This document shows, piece after piece, positions 27,408 to 36,800 of a stretch of 64,000 bases of DNA. The position numbers were made by a program, and so were the translations under genes. A model generated the notes under the pieces. That model was not told the origin of the DNA and did no database searches. It saw nothing but the letters and a program-made list of their open reading frames with translations. Source of the DNA: Castellaniella sp. (lineage in GTDB: Bacteria; Pseudomonadota; Gammaproteobacteria; Burkholderiales; Burkholderiaceae_B); assembly GCF_034675845.1 (NCBI RefSeq), contig NZ_JAUCCU010000002.1, forward strand, positions 310,001-374,000, written 5' to 3'. How positions within the stretch are numbered: the first letter of the stretch is position 1; each line of letters opens with the position of its first letter.

Positions 27408-29027
27408 GTGAGCAATACCAATTCATCTCAGCAGGCGTCACCGTCCGATGCCTCTGCCGAGCGCTTGGCCGAGATTCAATCCGGTTTCTTGCGCGATTGG
27501 CAGGCATTGCTGACACAGGCAAAGCAAGGTTCTTTGGCACCGCTGTCCGACCGCCGTTTTGCGTCGGATGCCTGGTCCGAGAGCCCCCAATCTTTATTTT
27601 CGGCGCATGCCTATCTCATTGTGGCGCGTGCGCTGCAGCAGCTCGCCCAGGCCGCCGATGTCGGCGATTCCATGCGCGAACGCCTGCAGTTCGCCGTCAT
27701 GCAATGGGTCGAGGCCGCAGCACCTTCCAATTACCTGGTCAGCAACCCGGACGCCATCCAGGAGTTCGTGCGAACGGGCGGCGAGTCCTTGCAAAAAGGC
27801 ATAACCAATCTGCTGCACGATGTCCGCCGAAAACGCATTACCCAGACCGATGAATCCGCTTTTGTGCCAGGCGAAAACCTGGCCATGACACCGGGTGCCG
27901 TGGTCTATGAAAACCCCCTGATGCAGATCATCCGCTATCAGCCGGCAGGGGCGCAGGTATACCAGCGCCCTCTGTTGATGGTGCCGCCTTGCATCAATAA
28001 ATACTACATACTGGATCTGCAGCCGGGCAATTCCCTGGTGCGTCATGCCGTACAGGCTGGTTTTCAGGTATTCATGATTTCCTGGCGCAATCCGCGCCCG
28101 GATGACGCCGATCCTATCGACACCAAGACTTGGGATGATTACATCCAGGACGGTGTTCTGCAGGCCATCCAGGTTGTCTGCGATATCAGCCGTCAGCCCC
28201 AGATCAATGCCCTGGGCTTTTGCGTGGGGGGTACCTTGTTGTCCACTGCGCTGGCAGTGGCTCGGGCGCGTGGTCAGGACCCCGTGGCGGCACTCACCCT
28301 GCTCACCACTTTTCTGGATTTTCGCGATACCGGCATTCTGGATGTCTTTGTCGACGAATGGCATGCGCGTACGCGCGATCAGCAGCTCGGCCAAGGCGGT
28401 CTGATGACCGCAGGCGAACTCTCCACAACCTTTTCTTTCCTGCGGCCCTCCGAACTCGTCTGGAATTACGTTGGCTCTAATTACTTGATGGGGCAAGCGC
28501 CCCGGGCCTTCGATCTGCTGGCTTGGAATGCCGATGGCACAAATTTGCCCGGCCCCTTCTTTACTTGGTATTTCCGTAACACGTATCTGGAAAACCAGCT
28601 GAAAACAGGGTATTTGGACGTTTGCGACCAGGTAGTGGATTTCCGTTCACTGGATATGCCGACCTATCTGTATGCCTCGCGCGATGACCACATCGTGCCT
28701 TGGACCTCGGCGTATGCCTCGACACTGTTATTGCGCGGGCCGCTGCGGTTCGTCTTGGGGGAATCCGGCCATATTGCCGGGGTTATCAATTCCCCCGAGC
28801 GCCAGCGCCGGGGCTACTGGTCCCAGGATGCGGGTGTCTTGCCCAGCGACCCGGATAAATGGCTGGATGCCGCCGCCCATACCAAAGGCAGCTGGTGGCC
28901 TGATTGGCTGGATTGGCTGGCAAGGCACGCCGGCCCCATGCAGCGCGCTGCGCGCAGCCTGGGCACTAAAAAATACCCCTCGATAGAGCCCGCCCCTGGG
29001 CGCTACGTCAAAGTGAAAGCAGACTGA
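27408..29027 (+). CDS. phaC: Class I poly(3-hydroxyalkanoate) synthase
   Basis: About 539 residues. Polymerises (R)-3-hydroxyacyl-CoA, chiefly 3-hydroxybutyryl-CoA, on granule surfaces. The lipase-like box GFCVGG carries catalytic Cys272, followed by Asp427 (DDHIVPW) and His455 (ESGHIAGV), so the triad is complete. The N-terminal domain typical of class I synthases is present. Start taken as GTG 27408, just after a G-rich stretch; an ATG at 27378 would add ten residues and cannot be excluded. Followed 10 bases later by phbB and then phaR. The thiolase phaA is not in this window. Confidence 0.95.
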   Translation: MSNTNSSQQASPSDASAERLAEIQSGFLRDWQALLTQAKQGSLAPLSDRRFASDAWSESPQSLFSAHAYLIVARALQQLAQAADVGDSMRERLQFAVMQWVEAAAPSNYLVSNPDAIQEFVRTGGESLQKGITNLLHDVRRKRITQTDESAFVPGENLAMTPGAVVYENPLMQIIRYQPAGAQVYQRPLLMVPPCINKYYILDLQPGNSLVRHAVQAGFQVFMISWRNPRPDDADPIDTKTWDDYIQDGVLQAIQVVCDISRQPQINALGFCVGGTLLSTALAVARARGQDPVAALTLLTTFLDFRDTGILDVFVDEWHARTRDQQLGQGGLMTAGELSTTFSFLRPSELVWNYVGSNYLMGQAPRAFDLLAWNADGTNLPGPFFTWYFRNTYLENQLKTGYLDVCDQVVDFRSLDMPTYLYASRDDHIVPWTSAYASTLLLRGPLRFVLGESGHIAGVINSPERQRRGYWSQDAGVLPSDPDKWLDAAAHTKGSWWPDWLDWLARHAGPMQRAARSLGTKKYPSIEPAPGRYVKVKAD

Positions 29028-29037
29028 AGGAGATCCT

Positions 29038-29775
29038 ATGAGCGGAAAACTGGCTTACGTTACTGGTGGCATGGGTGGCATCGGTACATCCATTTGCCAA
29101 CGCCTGGCCAAAGAAGGCTTTACCGTGGTGGCGGGTTGCGGCCCCAGCCGCGATCACGCCAAATGGCTCGCCGAGCAAGCGGCCCTGGGCTATAAATTTC
29201 ATGCCTCGGTCGGCAATGTGTCCGATTGGGAATCCACGGTCCAGGCCTTTATCGACATCAAGGAAAAACACGGCCCGGTGGATGTGCTGGTCAATAATGC
29301 CGGTATCACCCGCGATGGCTTGTTTCGCAAGATGTCCCAGGACGACTGGCGTACCGTCATCGACACAAACCTGAACAGCCTGTTCAATGTCACCAAGCAG
29401 GTGATTGACGATATGGTTGATCGCCAATGGGGTCGGATCATCAATATCAGTTCCGTCAATGGCCAAAAAGGCCAGTTCGGCCAGACCAACTACTCCACGG
29501 CAAAAGCCGGCATCCATGGCTTTACCATGGCCTTGGCCCAAGAAGTCGCTGGCAAGGGCGTGACGGTCAACACGGTGTCACCGGGCTATATCGGTACTGA
29601 CATGGTGCGGTCCATCCGTCCCGATGTGCTGGAAAAAATCGTTGCCACCATCCCCGTCAAACGCCTGGGCACCCCCGAGGAAATCGGTTCTATCGTGGCT
29701 TGGCTGGCCTCTGACGACGCAGGCTTTGCCACTGGGGCGGATTTTTCGCTCAATGGCGGCCTGCACATGGGTTGA
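29038..29775 (+). CDS. phbB: Acetoacetyl-CoA reductase
   Basis: 245-residue short-chain dehydrogenase that makes (R)-3-hydroxybutyryl-CoA from acetoacetyl-CoA with NADPH. The nucleotide-binding turn TGGMGGIG is at about residues 9-16, NNAG at about 87-90, and the catalytic Ser-Tyr-Lys set is in NISSVNG and YSTAKAG. The close similarity of VNTVSPGYIGTDMV and the position between phaC and phaR point to PhbB rather than FabG. AAGGAGA precedes the ATG. Confidence 0.95.
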   Translation: MSGKLAYVTGGMGGIGTSICQRLAKEGFTVVAGCGPSRDHAKWLAEQAALGYKFHASVGNVSDWESTVQAFIDIKEKHGPVDVLVNNAGITRDGLFRKMSQDDWRTVIDTNLNSLFNVTKQVIDDMVDRQWGRIINISSVNGQKGQFGQTNYSTAKAGIHGFTMALAQEVAGKGVTVNTVSPGYIGTDMVRSIRPDVLEKIVATIPVKRLGTPEEIGSIVAWLASDDAGFATGADFSLNGGLHMG

Positions 29776-30350
29776 TGCCGATGCCTCACGCTGCAGATTC
29801 TTCCCAATCCACCCGCTTGATCAAGAAATACCCCAATCGGCGGCTTTATGATACCCAGTCCAGCGCCTACATCACCTTGGCTGATGTGAAGCAGCTGGTG
29901 CTGGATAACGAGGATTTCCAGGTGGTTGACGCCAAGTCCGGCGGCGACCTGACCCGCAGCATTCTGCTGCAGATCATCCTGGAGGAAGAGTCTGGCGGGA
30001 TGCCTATGTTCTCGGCCACGGCGCTGGCCCAGATCATCCGCTTCTATGGCCACGCCATGCAGGGCGTCATGGGCACTTTCCTGGAGAAAAACATCCAGAT
30101 GCTCATGGACGTCCAGGATCGGATGACTGGGCAGTCCCAGGACTTGTACCAACAGCACTTTGGCCCTGAAGCCTGGGCCCAGCTCATGAGCATGCAGACC
30201 CCGGCCCTGCAGAACATGATGAACAACTATCTTGAACAAAGCCGTAGCGTGTTTGTGCAGATGCAGGACCAGATGCAGGACCAGACGCGTAATTTATTTA
30301 CTGGATTTCCCTTTCCAGGTCCGTCCGACACGTCTGGAAAGAAATCCTGA
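29775..30350 (+). CDS. phaR: Polyhydroxyalkanoate synthesis repressor PhaR
   Basis: About 191 residues. The N-terminal PHB_acc DNA/PHB-binding domain (about 15-75) has the diagnostic LIKKYPNRRLYDTQSSAYIT; the rest is Met/Gln-rich amphipathic helix. PhaR represses phasin and PHB genes and is released when it binds nascent PHB granules. The start ATG 29775 shares a base with the phbB stop (TGATG); ATG 29781 is an alternative. A strong terminator lies 62 bases after its stop, closing the pha operon. Confidence 0.93.
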   Translation: MPMPHAADSSQSTRLIKKYPNRRLYDTQSSAYITLADVKQLVLDNEDFQVVDAKSGGDLTRSILLQIILEEESGGMPMFSATALAQIIRFYGHAMQGVMGTFLEKNIQMLMDVQDRMTGQSQDLYQQHFGPEAWAQLMSMQTPALQNMMNNYLEQSRSVFVQMQDQMQDQTRNLFTGFPFPGPSDTSGKKS

Positions 30351-30411
30351 ATTTCGTTTAAGTGATATTTTCTTTTAGCCATCATCAGCTAAATGGTCTT
30401 TTGTTCACCGG

Positions 30412-30438
30412 AAACGGGATGCCAAGCATCCCGTTTTT
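30412..30438 (+). terminator. Rho-independent terminator after phaR
   Basis: Perfect 10-bp stem AAACGGGATG/CATCCCGTTT with a 5-base loop, running into a short T tract. It separates the pha operon from the iron uptake operon. Confidence 0.85.
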
Positions 30439-30491
30439 GCTTGAAAATGCCTGATGAATCCGCTGAAACAGGTGTATATTGATCGCAATTG

Positions 30492-30512
30492 AAATTAACG
30501 AGAATCATTCCC
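30492..30512 (+). promoter_or_regulatory. Putative Fur box upstream of ftrABCD
   Basis: AAATTAACGAGAATCATTC matches the Fur consensus (GATAATGATAATCATTATC) well over its core, notably GAGAATCATT. It lies 24-44 bases before the ftrA start codon, where Fur-Fe2+ would block transcription when iron is plentiful. Confidence 0.75.
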
Positions 30513-30535
30513 TTTTTCAATCAGGAGACTATTTG

Positions 30536-31072
30536 ATGGTTAAAAAACTGCTCATTGCAATGGCTGGCCTGGGGCTGGCGTCTTCCGCCCTGGCCGCCGA
30601 ATACCCCATCGGCGAGCCTGCTGAGCTGCATGGCCTGGAGATTGCCGCCGTGTATTTGCAGCCTGTCGTGATGGAGCCCGAGGGCATGATGCGCGCGGCC
30701 AAGGACTCGGATGTCCACCTCGAAGCCGATATTCATGCGACCGCCGACAATACCAATGGCCTGCCTGAGGGCGCCTGGGCGCCTTACCTCAATATCCAGT
30801 ATGTGCTTCAAAAACAAGGCAGTGATCGGGTCATCAAAGGCGACTTCATGCCCATGGTGGCCAACGATGGCCCGCATTATGGCGATAACGTCAAGCTGGA
30901 TGGCCCGGGGAAATACCAGCTGACCTTTATCATCGGTTCGCCCGAAGCCGCATCCGGCAATCATTTTGGCCGCCACGTCGATAAAGAAACTGGCGTTGCG
31001 CCATGGTTCCAGCCCTTCGAAGTCAAATATGAGTTCGTCTTTGCCGGCACCGGCAAGAAAGGCGGATACTGA
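30536..31072 (+). CDS. ftrA: Periplasmic iron-binding P19-family protein of ferrous iron uptake
   Basis: 178 residues, with a signal peptide (MVKKLLIAMAGLGLASSALA, cleavage after ALA). The mature protein is of the P19/Tp34 family, a dimeric Cu/Fe-binding beta-sandwich; Glu, Met and His residues placed as metal ligands are visible (MEPEGMM, HLEADIHAT). In Bordetella FtrA starts the FtrABCD ferrous iron system. Start 30536 has an AGGAGA ribosome site and follows a Fur box. The next gene begins one base after its stop. Confidence 0.92.
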   Translation: MVKKLLIAMAGLGLASSALAAEYPIGEPAELHGLEIAAVYLQPVVMEPEGMMRAAKDSDVHLEADIHATADNTNGLPEGAWAPYLNIQYVLQKQGSDRVIKGDFMPMVANDGPHYGDNVKLDGPGKYQLTFIIGSPEAASGNHFGRHVDKETGVAPWFQPFEVKYEFVFAGTGKKGGY

Positions 31073-31073
31073 G

Positions 31074-31418
31074 ATGCGTGCCCGGCTGGCGGTCCTGCTG
31101 TTGGCGCTGACGGGCTGGCTGGCGCCTTGGTCTGGCGCCTGGGCCGATATGCCGGTCTATCAGCTGACTTTCAAGGCTGACGGCACTTTCGAGCCTGTCC
31201 GGCTCGAGGTTCCTGCCGGGCGCTTCAAGATCATACTGATCAACGAAAGCACCGAGGCAGTCGAATTCGAGAGCCTGCCCCTGCGCAAGGAAAAAGTCCT
31301 GGGACCGGGGGTGACCTCGTTTGTCGTTCTGTCCCTGTCGCGCCCAGGCGAATATCCTTTTTTTGATGATTTTCATCCTCAGGTCAAAGGCACGCTCGTC
31401 GTGCTGCCCAAGCCCTGA
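31074..31418 (+). CDS. ftrB: Periplasmic cupredoxin-like protein of ferrous iron uptake
   Basis: 114 residues, with a cleavable signal peptide (about 1-28, ending SGAWA). The remainder has a cupredoxin fold pattern (FKADGTFEPVRLEVPAGRFK, PGEYPFFDDFHPQVKGTLVV). In the Ftr/EfeUO-like systems this small protein is thought to assist oxidation or transfer of Fe2+ in the periplasm. It sits one base downstream of ftrA and 17 bases upstream of ftrC. A classic type 1 copper Cys ligand is not evident, so metal binding may differ from ordinary cupredoxins. Confidence 0.88.
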   Translation: MRARLAVLLLALTGWLAPWSGAWADMPVYQLTFKADGTFEPVRLEVPAGRFKIILINESTEAVEFESLPLRKEKVLGPGVTSFVVLSLSRPGEYPFFDDFHPQVKGTLVVLPKP

Positions 31419-31435
31419 GCTTCCCTGGTTGAATC

Positions 31436-32308
31436 ATGGAACAAGTCGCCTTCATCGTCTGGCGTGAAAGTGTCGAAGCCCTTCTGGTGGTCGGGATTCT
31501 CTATGCCTGGCTGCGCGCCTCGCCTGAAGGTCGGCGCGGCCTGCCCTGGTTATGGGGCGGGGTGGGGGCCGGTTTATTGCTGGCTGGGGCATTGGCGCTG
31601 GTTTTGCTGGGGGTGGCTTCCTGGCTGTCGGATACCGGTCAGGAGTGGTTTCAGATCATCATGGCGCTGGTCGCCTGTGCCTTGGTGGTGCAAATGGTCA
31701 TCTGGATGCGCCAGCATGGCCGCAGCCTTCGACGCCAGCTCGAAACCGGGGCGGCTCAAAACCTGGGCGGCGACCACTGGTGGGGGCTGCTGGTGCTGGT
31801 GATGATTGCCGTGGCTCGCGAGGGCAGCGAAACCGTGGTGTTTCTTTATGGCACGGTACTGTCCGCCTCGGACGGCAATGCCCTGGGGGGGCTGCTGCTG
31901 GCTGGCTTCGGTGGTTTTGTGGCGGCGCTGTTTACATTTTGGCTGCTGCAACTGGGGGGGCGTGTGATCACCTGGCGGCGCTTTTTCAGGCTGACCGAAA
32001 TCTTGCTGCTGTTGCTGGCCGGGGCCTTGCTGGTGTCCGCCACGGATCGTCTGATTTCCCTGGATATACTGCCCGCGCTGATGGACCCGGTATGGGATAG
32101 CAGCAGCCTGTTGGATACCCAGACCACGCTGGGGCGTGTGCTGGCTGACTTTGCCGGTTATCGGGCTTATCCAGCCTTGTCCCAGGTATTGATCTGGTTG
32201 GCGTACTGGGGCGTGGTGTGGTGGCTGTTGCGCCGTGCGTCCAGTTCCGTGCCTGGGACGACTGCCGCCGCGCGGGTTCAGGTGGCGCCGCAGAAATCTT
32301 CCTTCTGA
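31436..32308 (+). CDS. ftrC: FTR1-family high-affinity iron permease
   Basis: 290-residue inner-membrane permease with about seven hydrophobic helices. Both REXXE iron-translocation motifs are present: RESVE at residues 10-14 and REGSE in the fourth helix region (AREGSETVVF). By family it moves iron across the inner membrane coupled to redox change. Third gene of the Fur-controlled operon. Confidence 0.95.
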   Translation: MEQVAFIVWRESVEALLVVGILYAWLRASPEGRRGLPWLWGGVGAGLLLAGALALVLLGVASWLSDTGQEWFQIIMALVACALVVQMVIWMRQHGRSLRRQLETGAAQNLGGDHWWGLLVLVMIAVAREGSETVVFLYGTVLSASDGNALGGLLLAGFGGFVAALFTFWLLQLGGRVITWRRFFRLTEILLLLLAGALLVSATDRLISLDILPALMDPVWDSSSLLDTQTTLGRVLADFAGYRAYPALSQVLIWLAYWGVVWWLLRRASSSVPGTTAAARVQVAPQKSSF

Positions 32309-32324
32309 TATCAGGCAAAACACC

Positions 32325-33752
32325 ATGAGCGCCGTCACACGAGGCCTGGGTTTTCGGGCTGCTGTTGCCCGGGTAGGGGATTTTCTGCGAGATCATCAGC
32401 AGGCCATCCGCACCCTCCAGTGGGTGATTGTCGTGTTTTATCTGGTCTTGCTGATCGTGCCGGCTCTGCTGCCGCTGCCCGATCGCACGGCTTCAGTATT
32501 CAATAACCTCACCATCGTCGCCCAGTTCGCATTTTGGGGAGTCTGGTGGCCGTTTGTGCTGATATCCATTCCTTTATTGGGGCGCGCCTGGTGTGGCTTG
32601 TTCTGCCCAGAAGGCACGCTGACGGAATGGGCCAGCCGCCATGGGCGCGGCGGCGCCATTCCACGCTGGATGCGCTGGGGTGGCTGGCCTTTTGTGGCGT
32701 TTTCCCTGACGACGATCTATGGCCAGTTGGTCAGCGTCTACCAATACCCCTGGGCAGTGGCCGCTGTGCTGGGGGGATCTACCGTGGCGGCCATTGTGGT
32801 GGGCTGGTTATATGGCCGTGACAAGCGCGTCTGGTGCAAATACCTGTGCCCAGTCAATGGTGTTTTCAATCTCCTGGCCAAGCTTGCCCCTTGGTATTAT
32901 CGGGTGGACGCCCAGGCTTGGCGCGCCCCGGTACGCCGTACCGAAACCATCAACTGCGCTCCTTTATTGCCTTTGCGCAATATGCAGGGAGCGGCCGAAT
33001 GCCACATGTGTGGGCGCTGCAGCGACTACCGGGGGGCCATCACCTTATCGTCACGCTCGCCCGAGGCCGAAATCGTCCATGTGGCCGATGGCAGCGGCTG
33101 GCAGACCATGCTGATCGTGTTTGGCCTGATGGGTCTGGCAATTGGGGCATTCCTCTGGAGCGCCAGTCCCTGGTATGTCACCCTCAAGCAAACCATGGCT
33201 ACCTGGCTGGTCAACCACGATGTCTACTGGCCGCTGGCCGATAATGCCCCCTGGTTTTTGTTGACCCACTACCCCCAGGTCAATGACAGCTTCAGTTGGC
33301 TGGATGGCACGGTCATCCTGCTGTTTATCTTCGGCGCTGCGGTGGTGGTCGGCGGCGGGGTGTTGATGGGTCTGTGTTTGGCTGATCGTTTGTTGCCGCC
33401 CGGCCAGCAGCCTGGGGTTCGGGATGCGGCAGGTCGGCTTTTGCGCAGTCGCCTGGCCGGGGTTCATAAATTGGCACAGGGTTTGATCCCGGTTGCGGGG
33501 GCAGGGGTCTTTCTGGGCCTGACCGCCACCACGCTGACGCTGCTGCAACACGAAGGGGTGCCAACCTGGTGGGCCAATCCTGTGCGTTTTGCGCTGCTCG
33601 CCCTGGCCCTGGCCTGGAGCCTGCGTTTCGAGTGGCGTTTGGCGGGCTTGCGCACCCTGCAGCCCTGGCCCAGGCTATGTGCCGTGATGGCTGTCGGATT
33701 GGGCCTGGTGCCATTTGTCTGGGCTTGGGTGCTGTTCTTTATTGTCTGGTAA
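32325..33752 (+). CDS. ftrD: Polyferredoxin-like membrane Fe-S protein of ferrous iron uptake
   Basis: 475 residues, polytopic. Two CxxxCP motifs of the NapH/RdxA/NosR type (CGLFCPEG, CKYLCPVN) and a CxxCxxC (CHMCGRC) suggest Fe-S clusters on the cytoplasmic side. In Bordetella FtrD is thought to accept electrons released when Fe2+ is oxidised for FTR1 transport. Start 32325 (16 bases after ftrC) is preferred over upstream in-frame codons that lie inside ftrC. Last gene of the operon. Confidence 0.9.
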   Translation: MSAVTRGLGFRAAVARVGDFLRDHQQAIRTLQWVIVVFYLVLLIVPALLPLPDRTASVFNNLTIVAQFAFWGVWWPFVLISIPLLGRAWCGLFCPEGTLTEWASRHGRGGAIPRWMRWGGWPFVAFSLTTIYGQLVSVYQYPWAVAAVLGGSTVAAIVVGWLYGRDKRVWCKYLCPVNGVFNLLAKLAPWYYRVDAQAWRAPVRRTETINCAPLLPLRNMQGAAECHMCGRCSDYRGAITLSSRSPEAEIVHVADGSGWQTMLIVFGLMGLAIGAFLWSASPWYVTLKQTMATWLVNHDVYWPLADNAPWFLLTHYPQVNDSFSWLDGTVILLFIFGAAVVVGGGVLMGLCLADRLLPPGQQPGVRDAAGRLLRSRLAGVHKLAQGLIPVAGAGVFLGLTATTLTLLQHEGVPTWWANPVRFALLALALAWSLRFEWRLAGLRTLQPWPRLCAVMAVGLGLVPFVWAWVLFFIVW

Positions 33753-33843
33753 ACCCATTATGCTGTAGGGGCTTGCCTCAGTACTCTGGTCAGGATAAAT
33801 TCGTTATTCTTTTGCTTTGATATCCTAGACCTTGGAGCACGGC

Positions 33844-36800
33844 ATGGCGGCAGCCCGATGGCATCGGGGTTTGAATCGTTGGTGGGCCGGGGTGTTGGTG
33901 TGCTTGCTTGGGCTGGGTTTGACCGCCATCCTGGTGCATCAGCAACTGGATGTTTCCCGGGCAGCCAGGCAGACCCGGTTTTCCCACCAGATCCAGGCTA
34001 CCTCTCAGGCTGTTTCCCAGCGCCTGTTGGCCTATACGCAGGTAGTGGCCAGCTTTCGCGATCTGTTTTTGATCTGGCCCCATCTTTCTCGCAGCCAATT
34101 TGAACAGGTTGCCCAGCGCCATGCCGTGCCTGACGCCTACCCAGAACTCGTCAATCTGTCCTTTGTGCGTTATGTGACGGCGGCCGAACTACCCGACTAC
34201 GAGCGTCGCATGCGGGTACAGAACCTTCAAAGCAACGGTATTGATGCCCCCTTTGTGCATCCGCCTGGCTTGTCTGGGGATCACTATATTGTCGAGTTCC
34301 TCTGGCCGTACCAGAACAACCAGGGTGTGCTGGGTCTGGATATTGCTTCTCAACCCACCAATCTGGCGGCGCTGCTGACAGCGCGGGATACCGATGAACC
34401 CGTGCTTTCGGCCCCTTTTTCTCTGGTGCAGCAACCCACCGCGCCTCAGGCGGTGGTGGTGCGCTATCCCGTCTATGTCACGACGTCTGACGTCGGCGTG
34501 GCACAGTTGCCTCGGTTCATTGGGGCGGTGGGCGCTGTCATACAAGTCCAAGAGATGCTGGATGGAATTCGGGCTGCTGGATTCTTGCGCGGCCTGTCGG
34601 TGCAAATCTTCGATGCTGGCGGGGTGGATGATCCGCCTGTGGAGCAATCTGGCCGCAGCCCTTTTGGTGCGTCGTTACTCCATGCGGCACAGTCCTTGTC
34701 CGATCCCTTGCAGGCCACGAGCCAGCTGGACTTGCTGGGCCGTCGCTGGTCACTGCAATACACCCAGGCGCAGCACCTGCTGTCGGCTGGCGAGCGTTGG
34801 CTGCCCTGGTGGGTGGGCGGGACGGGCCTGGCCCTATCCCTATTGCTGGGGGCGCTGGTCAATTCCCTGATGCTGCGCCATCGTCTGGCGGTATCGGATG
34901 TGGCCGCCACGCATCAGGCGCTGGAGCACAGCGAGGAAAGGTTTCGGGCGGTATTCAATCAGGCTGCCATCGGGGTGTCGCTGACCGACGTACGCACAGG
35001 CAGGTTGGTGCGGGTCAATCAACGCTATGCATCCATCATGGGCTACACTGCGGCCGAATTGCTGCACTGCTCGTTTCAGGCATTGACGCATCCTGACGAC
35101 CTCAAGGAGGATTTGCGCTGGATGGCGCGGCTGCAAGCTGGGGAAATCCCGGAATTCCAGCTGGAAAAGCGCATGCTGCATAAAGACGGCCATGACATCT
35201 GGGTCGAACTGACTGTATCGCCTATTTTGCAGGCCGGGGCTGCGCCCGACTATCATGTGGCTGTCATCCAGGACGTCACAGAGCGCCGCCGGATGCAAGA
35301 CGCCCTGCGCGATAGCGAACACCATTTGCGTACTTTGCTGGATCATCTGCCAGTCGGGGTATGCCTGGTGGATGCCCAACAGCAGATTGTGTTTCGCAAC
35401 CAGCAATTCCTGCAGATTTGCGGTTATGACATCCAGGACATGCCGGATGTCCGGGCCTGGTGGATGCTGACCATCCCCGATTCCCATGACCGGCGCGAAA
35501 TCCGCCGATCCTGGGAACGCCAGTGGCGCCCGGATGCCAAGGTCGGCGAAACGCGCGCGCATCTGGAAACCTTGATTCTGTGCAAGGATGCCACGGTCCG
35601 TTTGGTTGAACTGTCCGGCTTGAAATTCGGCGCTGATTATCTGATGACCATCGTGGATCTCAGCGCCCGCAAGGCCGCCGAGGAAGAAATCCACTACCTG
35701 GCCTATAACGATGCCCTGACTGACCTGCCCAATCGCCGCCTCCTGGTGGATCGCCTGGAACAGGCGCTGGCCCTCAGCAGCGGCCATCGGCAGTACGGGG
35801 CTTTGCTGATGCTGGATCTGGATCACTTCAAGACACTCAACGAGACCCGCGGCCATGAGGCGGGGGACGAGCTGCTGCGCCAGGTAGCGTATCGCCTGCG
35901 CACGGGCTTGGCCCAGGCCCATACCATCGCCCGCCACGGAGACGATGAATTCGTGATCGTGTTGACCGACCTTGCCGAGCAGATCGAGGATGCCGCCCGA
36001 GAGGTGGAATCCATCGGCCAGCAGATACTCAATCTCCTGCGCACGCCCTATCAACTGCAAAATACCTACTATCATTCCAGCGTCAGTGTGGGGGCCTGCC
36101 TGTTTCGCGGGCGTGGCGAGAAGGTCGATGAACTGCTGCGGCGCGCCGACTTGGCCATGTATCAGGCCAAATCCGCCGGGCGCAATACCTTGCGTTTCTA
36201 TGATCCTCGCATGCAGGATGTGGTGCATGGGCGGGCTGCCCTGGAAGCGGATATCCGGGTGGGGCTAGAGCAAAACCAGTTCGAGCTTTTCTACCAGGCG
36301 CAGGTGGGTCCACAAGGAATTATTGGCTGTGAGGCGTTGCTGCGTTGGCAGCATCCGCGCGATGGCTATGTGCCGCCCGCTTCGTTCATTCCTTTGGCCG
36401 AGGAAAGCGGCCTGATCCTGCCTTTGGGCGACTGGGTCTTGCGCACGGCCTGCCAGCAGCTGGCAAAATGGGCTGAAGATCCGGCCATGGTCGGTTTGCG
36501 CGTGGCCGTCAATGTCAGTCCGCGTCAATTCCGTCAGGCTGATTTTGTCGATCAGGTGCTGGCTGCACTGGCCGGCACCGGGGCTGATGCCCATCTGCTG
36601 GAGCTTGAACTCACCGAGGGCCTGTTGCTGCAGAACCTAGAGGACACGGTCCAGAAAATGGAGCGCTTGAAGCGCTATGGCCTGAGCTTTGCCCTGGATG
36701 ATTTCGGCACGGGTTATTCATCGCTGGCTTATCTTAAGCGACTGCCGCTGGACCAGATCAAGATCGACCAGAGCTTTGTGCGCGATGTGTTGACCGATCC

